Source of the DNA: Acidothermaceae bacterium
GTDB taxonomy: Bacteria; Actinomycetota; Actinomycetes; Acidothermales; Acidothermaceae
DNA: 13,683 nt
Direction of reading: 5' to 3'
NCBI GenBank assembly: GCA_025925185.1
Contig: JAICLV010000057.1
Location: 1 to 13,683, forward strand
Shown: positions 7,344 through 13,683 of the stretch, in pieces
Position numbering within the stretch: the first letter of the stretch is position 1
Layout of the letters: each line of letters opens with the position of its first letter
Program-made: the position numbers and the translations under genes
The notes under the pieces: generated by a model
Told to the model about the DNA's origin: nothing
The model's database searches: none
What the model saw: only the letters and a program-made list of their open reading frames with translations

Positions 7344-8173
7344 CCGCCAACGCCGTCGCGCCTCTGACCAGCCGTCAAGCCGTCGGCCGTCTTGACGTCG
7401 TCCGGCTAGACCTTCGGCTGCGCCGGCGGGCGACCATTGGCTACGCGGTCGGCCTCGCGCTCTACACCTTGGCCGTCGTGGCGATCTATCCGTCGTTCAA
7501 GGGCGACACCAGCATCGACCGCTTGTTGCAGAGCAATCCGAAGCTGTACGCGGCGTTCGGGGTCAGCGGTTCGCTGACCTCACCAGTCGGCTGGCTGAAC
7601 GCCAACGTTTTCAACAACTTCTTGCCCGTCGTCGCGGTCATCTTGGCGATCGGTTACGGCGCCTGGTGCGTTGCCGGCCAAGACGAGGCAGGCACGCTTG
7701 CGCCCATCGCGGTGCTGCCCATCCGTCGACGGGGCCTCGTCGTGCAGAAGGCCGTCGCGTTGGCCGTTCAACTGCTGCCAACCTTGGTGCTCACCGCGGG
7801 CTGCGTGCTCGTCGGACGGGCGTTCCAGCTCACGGTGGGCATCGGGAGCGTGGTCAGCGCGAGCGTGGCCTGTTGGCTGCTCGGCGTGGTGTTCGGCGCC
7901 CTCGCCTTGGTGGTGGGGTCGGCCAGCGGGAGTCGAGGGCTGGCGATCGGAGTCAGTTCCGCGGCCGCCGCCGCCGCATATCTGGTCAGCTCGTTCGCCG
8001 GGTCGATCGATTGGGTTCGGGCGATCCGCTTCGTCTCGCCCTTCTATTGGGCGGTCGGGACGAACCCGCTCGGCGACGGCGTCCACCTTGGAGCGATGAC
8101 CGCGTTGATCGTCACGGTGGCGGTGCTGGTGGTCGCGGCCGCGGCGGCGGCGAGCCGCGCCGACCTGCACTAG
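7340..8173 (+). CDS. ABC-2 type exporter permease
   Basis: This 277-aa integral membrane protein is the transmembrane partner of the ATPase. Six hydrophobic segments are visible at about 31-51, 91-111, 136-159, 168-194, 199-220 and 251-272. An arginine-rich cytoplasmic N-terminus (LRLRRR, 25-30) precedes the first. A long extracytoplasmic loop of about 40 residues (PSFKGDTSIDRLLQSNPKLY) lies between spans 1 and 2, and the DEAGTLAPIAVLPIRRR segment after span 2 is the coupling-helix region usual for ABC-2 permeases. The ATG at 7340 overlaps the ATPase stop (ATGA) and has GGAGGT at 7328-7333. A single six-span permease implies a homodimer with two ATPases. The gene is last in the cassette; a GC-rich hairpin and the argC promoter region follow. 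Confidence 0.92.
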   Translation: MTANAVAPLTSRQAVGRLDVVRLDLRLRRRATIGYAVGLALYTLAVVAIYPSFKGDTSIDRLLQSNPKLYAAFGVSGSLTSPVGWLNANVFNNFLPVVAVILAIGYGAWCVAGQDEAGTLAPIAVLPIRRRGLVVQKAVALAVQLLPTLVLTAGCVLVGRAFQLTVGIGSVVSASVACWLLGVVFGALALVVGSASGSRGLAIGVSSAAAAAAYLVSSFAGSIDWVRAIRFVSPFYWAVGTNPLGDGVHLGAMTALIVTVAVLVVAAAAAASRADLH

Positions 8174-8179
8174 GGCCGG

Positions 8180-8196
8180 GCCGCGCCGGACGCGGC
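8180..8196 (+). terminator. Possible weak terminator hairpin after the ABC cassette
   Basis: GCCGCG (8180-8185) and CGCGGC (8191-8196) form a perfect 6-bp GC stem with a 5-base loop, starting seven bases after the permease stop. No U-tract follows, so it is not a classical intrinsic terminator. Actinobacteria often use such U-less hairpins. Its position before the argC control region supports a boundary between the cassette and the arginine operon. Confidence 0.35.
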
Positions 8197-8203
8197 GACT
8201 GTG

Positions 8204-8226
8204 TATGCTTATGCATCTTGACGCAT
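8204..8226 (+). promoter_or_regulatory. Putative argC promoter with ArgR operator (ARG box)
   Basis: ATGCAT-CTTG-ACGCAT at 8211-8226 is a 16-bp imperfect palindrome with 6-bp arms matching at five of six positions around a 4-bp spacer. This has the form I recall for mycobacterial ArgR operators (TTGCAT, four bases, ATGCAA). Extra half-site-like copies flank it: TATGC at 8204-8208 and GGCAT at 8228-8232. TATGCT at 8204-8209 can serve as a -10 box with a start near 8216, so bound ArgR would sit on the transcription start. TTGACG at 8218-8223 resembles a -35 box but has no good -10 downstream. The local AT-richness stands out from the surrounding GC-rich DNA. ArgR is encoded at the end of the same operon. 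Confidence 0.5.
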
Positions 8227-8259
8227 AGGCATCTGTCATTCCGGATCGTGGAGGCGCGC

Positions 8260-9291
8260 GTGGGGCACACCGTGGCGGTCGCCGGCGCCAGTGGCTACGC
8301 CGGAGGCGAGTTGCTGCGCCTGCTCGCGAGCCACCCCGGTCTCGAGCTCGCTGTCGCGACCGCGGCGAGCAACGCAGGTCAGCCGATTACCGCGCTGCAC
8401 CCGCACCTCGCGCATCTCGCCGGACACGCCTTCACCCACACCACCGCCGAGTCAATTGCGACCGCCGACGTCGCCTTCCTCGCCTTGCCGCATGGCCAGT
8501 CGGCAGAGCTCGCCGCCCAACTGCCCGAGGATCAACTGGTGGTCGACATCGGCGCCGACTTCCGGCTGCGCGACCCCGTGCAATGGAGCAAGTTCTACGG
8601 CGGGCCGCATGCCGGAGCCTGGACCTACGGCCTGCCCGAACTCCCAGGCGCGCGCGACCTCATCAAAGGCAGCAAGCGCATCGCCAATCCGGGCTGTTAC
8701 GTCACCACGGCCACCCTCGCGCTCGCGCCGCTGTTCGCGGCCGACCTCGCAGAGCCCGACGACGTCGTCATCGTCGCGGCGAGCGGCACCACCGGGGCCG
8801 GCCGCGGCGTGAAGCCGCATCTGATGGCAAGCGAGGTCATGGGCTCGATGTCGGCGTATAGCGTCGGTGGCACGCATCGCCACACGCCCGAGATCGAGCA
8901 AAATCTCTCGGACGTCGCGGGGCGTCCGGTCACCGTCTCGTTCACTCCTGTGCTGGCCCCGATGCCACGTGGCATTCTGGCCACCTGTACCGCGCGGCCG
9001 AAGCCCGGCGTTGACGCAGCCGCGATACGCACGGCGTTCGAAATGGCTTATGCCGACGAGCCTTTCGTCCGCCTGCTTCCGGAGGGCGGGTGGCCGCAAA
9101 GCGCCGCGACGCTCGGCTCCAACTGCGCTCACCTGCAGGCGACGCTCGACGAGCACGCCGGTCGCGTCGTCGTCGTCGCCGCGCTCGACAACCTCACCAA
9201 GGGCGCGGCGGGCCAGGCGCTGCAAAACGCCAACATCGTCCTCGGCCTCGACGAGACCGCCGGCCTCCCGATCGCAGGCGTCGCGCCGTGA
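8260..9291 (+). CDS. argC: N-acetyl-gamma-glutamyl-phosphate reductase
   Basis: ArgC reduces N-acetylglutamyl-5-phosphate to the semialdehyde with NADPH, the third step of arginine synthesis. The N-terminal nucleotide-binding motif GASGYAGGELLRLL begins at residue 9. The catalytic cysteine is Cys146 in NPGCYVTT, and GGTHRHTPEIEQ carries the family's conserved histidine region. The C-terminal segment VVVVAALDNLTKGAAGQALQN is diagnostic. The GTG at 8260 is preceded by GGAGG at 8250-8254 with five bases between. An in-frame GTG at 8248 overlaps that site and is less likely, and the frame also runs open far into the permease gene, which is a GC artefact. Length of 343 aa is normal. It heads the operon, with a putative ArgR box 35 bases upstream. 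Confidence 0.97.
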   Translation: MGHTVAVAGASGYAGGELLRLLASHPGLELAVATAASNAGQPITALHPHLAHLAGHAFTHTTAESIATADVAFLALPHGQSAELAAQLPEDQLVVDIGADFRLRDPVQWSKFYGGPHAGAWTYGLPELPGARDLIKGSKRIANPGCYVTTATLALAPLFAADLAEPDDVVIVAASGTTGAGRGVKPHLMASEVMGSMSAYSVGGTHRHTPEIEQNLSDVAGRPVTVSFTPVLAPMPRGILATCTARPKPGVDAAAIRTAFEMAYADEPFVRLLPEGGWPQSAATLGSNCAHLQATLDEHAGRVVVVAALDNLTKGAAGQALQNANIVLGLDETAGLPIAGVAP

Positions 9292-9359
9292 CATCTTCCG
9301 AACTCCTCCGCTCCGCTCCTCGCTTCGCTGCGATGCTCGCTGCGGAGGTCGCTCCGTGA
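9288..9359 (+). CDS. Candidate 23-codon coupling ORF between argC and argJ
   Basis: A GTG at 9288 overlaps the argC stop as GTGA. The frame runs 23 codons (VTSSELLRSAPRF, then [10 protein letters not shown]) to a TGA at 9357-9359, which overlaps the argJ GTG start as a second GTGA. It therefore exactly fills the only sizeable spacer in the arginine operon and restores the overlap pattern seen at the other junctions. The argJ ribosome binding site lies inside it. It has no strong ribosome binding site of its own, so it would depend on ribosomes finishing argC. I recognise no protein family and the peptide itself may be irrelevant. Chance is possible, since GTGA overlaps and open frames are frequent in GC-rich DNA. 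Confidence 0.35.
   Translation: MTSSELLRSAPRFAAMLAAEVAP
9305..9348 (+). promoter_or_regulatory. Repeat-like spacer with hairpin that could mask the argJ ribosome binding site
   Basis: CCTCCGC (9305-9311) is perfectly complementary to GCGGAGG (9342-9348), and the latter contains the argJ Shine-Dalgarno sequence GGAGGT (9344-9349). A smaller hairpin, GCGA/TCGC (9330-9333, 9337-9340), sits in the loop. The left part is built of near-repeated pentamers (CTCCG, CTCCG, CTCCT, CGCTT, CGCTG). In RNA the fold would hide the argJ start signal unless a ribosome translates through it. The stem is short with a 30-base loop, so real stability is uncertain. Confidence 0.4.
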
Positions 9360-10510
9360 GCGTGACCGCCGCCAAGGGCTTCTTCGCGTCCGGCGTCGCC
9401 GCTGGCATCAAGCCCAGCGGCAACACCGCCGTCGCGCTCATCGTCAACAACGGGCCGCTGTCGGCCGCCGCGGGCGTGTTCACCGGCAACCGCATCAAGG
9501 CGGCGCCGGTGCTGTGGTCGCAGCAGGTTTTGCGTGCGGGCAAGGTGGTGTCGGTGGTGTTGAACGCCGGCAACGCCAACGCGTGCACGGGCCCGCTTGG
9601 ATTCCAGCACACGCACCGCACCGCCGAGGAGGTCGGTGAGCTGCTCGGCGCGTCGTCCGCCGATGTTGCTGTCTGCTCCACCGGCATCATCGGCGAGTAC
9701 CTCGACATCGAGAAGCTGGTGAGCGGCGTCAAGTCAGCGCATGCCGCGCTGTCGCCCACCGGCGGCGAAGACGCTGCCCGCGCGATCATGACCACCGACA
9801 CCGTGCCGAAGCAGGCGGTCGTCACCGCGCCGTCCGGGTGGACCATCGGTGGCATGGCGAAGGGCGCCGGCATGCTCGCCCCAGCGCTCGCGACCATGCT
9901 CGTCGTCCTCACCACCGACGCGGTCGCCGACGCCGCACAACTCGGCGAGGCGCTACGCGCCGCTACGAGCAAGACGTTCGACCGCATCGACTCCGACGGT
10001 TGCATGTCGACCAACGACACCGTGCTGTTGCTCGCGTCAGGCGCGTCCGAGGTCCGTCCGGCGCAAGGGGAGTTGAACGCAGCCGCCGAAGCGGTTTGCG
10101 CCGACCTCGCTGCCCAGCTGATCGCCGACGCCGAGGGCGCGAGCAAGTTCATCGCGATCGAGGTTGTCGGCGCGGCGAGCGAGCGCGAGGCGCTCGACGT
10201 CGCGCGAGCGGTGTCACGGAGCAACCTCTTCAAGTGCGCGATGCATGGCCAAGACCCCATCTGGGGCCGGGTGTTAGCGGCCGTGGGCACCACAAACGCG
10301 ACCTTCGACGACCTAGGCGTCGATGTCGCGCTCAACGGCGTGTGGGTCTGCCGGTCATCGACGATCGGCGACGACAAGGAGAGGGTCGACCTCTCCGCAC
10401 GGCACATCGACATCACCATCGACCTGCATGCCGGCGTGGCGAGCGCGAAGCTGCTCACCACCGACCTCACCGCCGACTACGTGCACGAGAACTCGGCCTA
10501 CTCGACATGA
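9356..10510 (+). CDS. argJ: Glutamate N-acetyltransferase / ornithine acetyltransferase
   Basis: ArgJ transfers the acetyl group from N-acetylornithine to glutamate, regenerating N-acetylglutamate and releasing ornithine. Some members also use acetyl-CoA, which sequence alone does not settle. The N-terminus [20 protein letters not shown] is typical. The autocleavage site lies in [21 protein letters not shown]: Thr180 would be the new N-terminus and nucleophile of the beta chain, giving alpha 1-179 and beta 180-384. Conserved later segments include [11 protein letters not shown] and the C-terminal [11 protein letters not shown]. The GTG at 9356 has GGAGGT six bases upstream; a second GTG at 9362 is possible. 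Length of 384 aa is normal. Its stop overlaps the argB ATG as ATGA. The presence of argJ indicates the acetyl-recycling route. Confidence 0.96.
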   Translation: MSVTAAKGFFASGVAAGIKPSGNTAVALIVNNGPLSAAAGVFTGNRIKAAPVLWSQQVLRAGKVVSVVLNAGNANACTGPLGFQHTHRTAEEVGELLGASSADVAVCSTGIIGEYLDIEKLVSGVKSAHAALSPTGGEDAARAIMTTDTVPKQAVVTAPSGWTIGGMAKGAGMLAPALATMLVVLTTDAVADAAQLGEALRAATSKTFDRIDSDGCMSTNDTVLLLASGASEVRPAQGELNAAAEAVCADLAAQLIADAEGASKFIAIEVVGAASEREALDVARAVSRSNLFKCAMHGQDPIWGRVLAAVGTTNATFDDLGVDVALNGVWVCRSSTIGDDKERVDLSARHIDITIDLHAGVASAKLLTTDLTADYVHENSAYST

Positions 10511-11398
10511 CCCGACACCGCGACCTCGCGCAATCGAAGGCGGCCACGCTCGTCGAGGCGTTGCCCTGGCTCGAGCGGTTCCATGGCCGCACCGTCGTCC
10601 TGAAGTACGGCGGGCATGCGATGACAGATCCAGGGCTCGCCGCGTCGTTCGCCGCCGACGTGGTTTTCCTTCGCTACGCGGGCTTGCGGCCGGTCGTCGT
10701 CCACGGCGGCGGCCCGCAAATCAACGCCCAGCTCGACAAGCTCGGCATCGAGCCGAAGTTCGCCGGGGGACTTCGGGTCACCACGCCCGAGACGATGGAC
10801 GTCGTCCGCATGGTGCTCGTCGGGCAGGTGCAGCGCGAGGTCGTCGGGCTGCTCAACCAGCACGGGCCGTTCGCGGTCGGCATGAGCGGCGAGGACGCTC
10901 ATTTGTTCACCGCCGAGAAGCGACACGCGATCGTCGACGGCGAGCCGGTCGACATCGGTCTTGTCGGCGACGTCGCCACCGTGCAGCCCGGCGCGGTGAA
11001 GAGCCTGCTCGACGACGGCCGCATCCCGGTCGTCTCAAGCGTCGCCCGGGGTTTCGACGACGACGGCAACCCGTGCGTGTTCAACGTCAACGCCGACACG
11101 GCGGCGGCCGCCCTAGCGGTGGCGTTGAACGCCGAGAAGCTCGTCGTTCTCACCGACGTCGAAGGGCTGTTCGCCGACTGGCCCAACAGCGACGAGGTCG
11201 TCAGCTCGCTCGACGCCGACGAGCTGGAGAAGCTGCTGCCCACGTTGTCGTCCGGCATGGCGCCGAAGATGGAAGCCTGCTTGCGCGCGGTGCGCGGGGG
11301 AGTCGGCAGCGCGCACGTGCTCGACGGGCGCGTGCCGCACGCCGTCCTGCTGGAGATTTTCACCGACGAAGGGATCGGAACGATGGTGAGGTCCACGC

Positions 11399-11406
<8 letters not shown>
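10507..11406 (+). CDS. argB: Acetylglutamate kinase
   Basis: ArgB phosphorylates N-acetylglutamate with ATP, usually the feedback-controlled step of the acetyl-recycling pathway. It is an amino-acid-kinase fold protein of 299 aa. Visible motifs are VLKYGGHAM with Lys33, [10 protein letters not shown] with the glycine loop at 66-70, the substrate-binding FNVNADTAA with Asn193 and Asp197, and [10 protein letters not shown] near the C-terminus. An N-terminal helix of ~25 residues ([14 protein letters not shown]) precedes the core, and the C-terminal segment is [20 protein letters not shown]. Both features are associated with hexameric arginine-inhibited enzymes, so inhibition by arginine is likely. 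The ATG overlaps the argJ stop, and no clear ribosome binding site is seen, pointing to translational coupling. Its TAA stop lies within argD, an 8-base overlap. Confidence 0.97.

Positions 11407-13683
<2,277 letters not shown>

Noticed and set aside
7666..8259. N-terminal extension of argC reaching back into the permease gene
   Set aside because: The extension is an Arg/Gly-rich shadow of the permease frame. The GGAGG site and conserved N-terminus support the GTG at 8260.
8452..10470. A 672-codon open frame on the minus strand opposite argC and argJ
   Set aside because: It mirrors two well-recognised genes. Its product shows no family motif and a composition (Ser/Thr/Ala-rich) typical of antisense frames in GC-rich DNA.

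Overview
This window reads as the chromosome of a high-GC actinobacterium. All thirteen main genes lie on the + strand, GTG starts are common, and third codon positions are almost all G or C. The gene order (SpoU-type rRNA methyltransferase, histidine kinase, pheS, pheT, then argC-argJ-argB-argD-argF-argR) is the order I know from Streptomyces and relatives. Genus or species cannot be fixed from what is visible. The first ~117 bases are an extreme C-rich, low-complexity stretch that looks more like a poor contig edge than real coding or regulatory DNA.

Layout. (1) 118-927: a 23S-type 2'-O-ribose methyltransferase of the SpoU/TrmH family. (2) 1019-2083: a soluble PAS-domain sensor histidine kinase with no partner regulator in view. 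(3) 2178-5769: pheS and pheT, the two subunits of phenylalanyl-tRNA synthetase, behind a promoter region with a 13-bp tandem repeat and a 14-bp perfect palindrome. (4) 5766-8173: a self-contained cassette of a TetR-family repressor, an ABC ATPase and a six-span ABC-2 permease, with two helically phased operator-like palindromes in front. The first operator contains the pheT stop codon. (5) 8204-13683: the arginine biosynthesis operon argCJBDF and the first 60 codons of argR, with a candidate ArgR box upstream of argC.

How the parts work together. The arginine genes cover N-acetylglutamate to citrulline by the acetyl-recycling route: ArgJ (acetyl transfer), ArgB (kinase), ArgC (reductase), ArgD (aminotransferase) and ArgF (carbamoyltransferase). 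ArgR, the likely arginine-responsive repressor, is encoded last. Nearly every junction overlaps by 1-8 bases, so translation is probably coupled. The apparent exception is the 64-base argC-argJ spacer, but it is filled by a 23-codon reading frame whose start overlaps the argC stop (GTGA) and whose stop overlaps the argJ start (GTGA). That mini-frame also contains the argJ ribosome binding site and a complementary CCTCC segment that could mask it.

Most of the window is conserved housekeeping DNA. I see no convincing undescribed multi-gene system. The items most worth a second look are the argC-argJ mini-ORF, the double operator at the pheT end, and the TetR/ABC cassette lodged between pheT and argC. 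No stretch longer than 300 bases lacks a gene. No tRNA, rRNA, CRISPR array, insertion sequence or attachment site was recognised.
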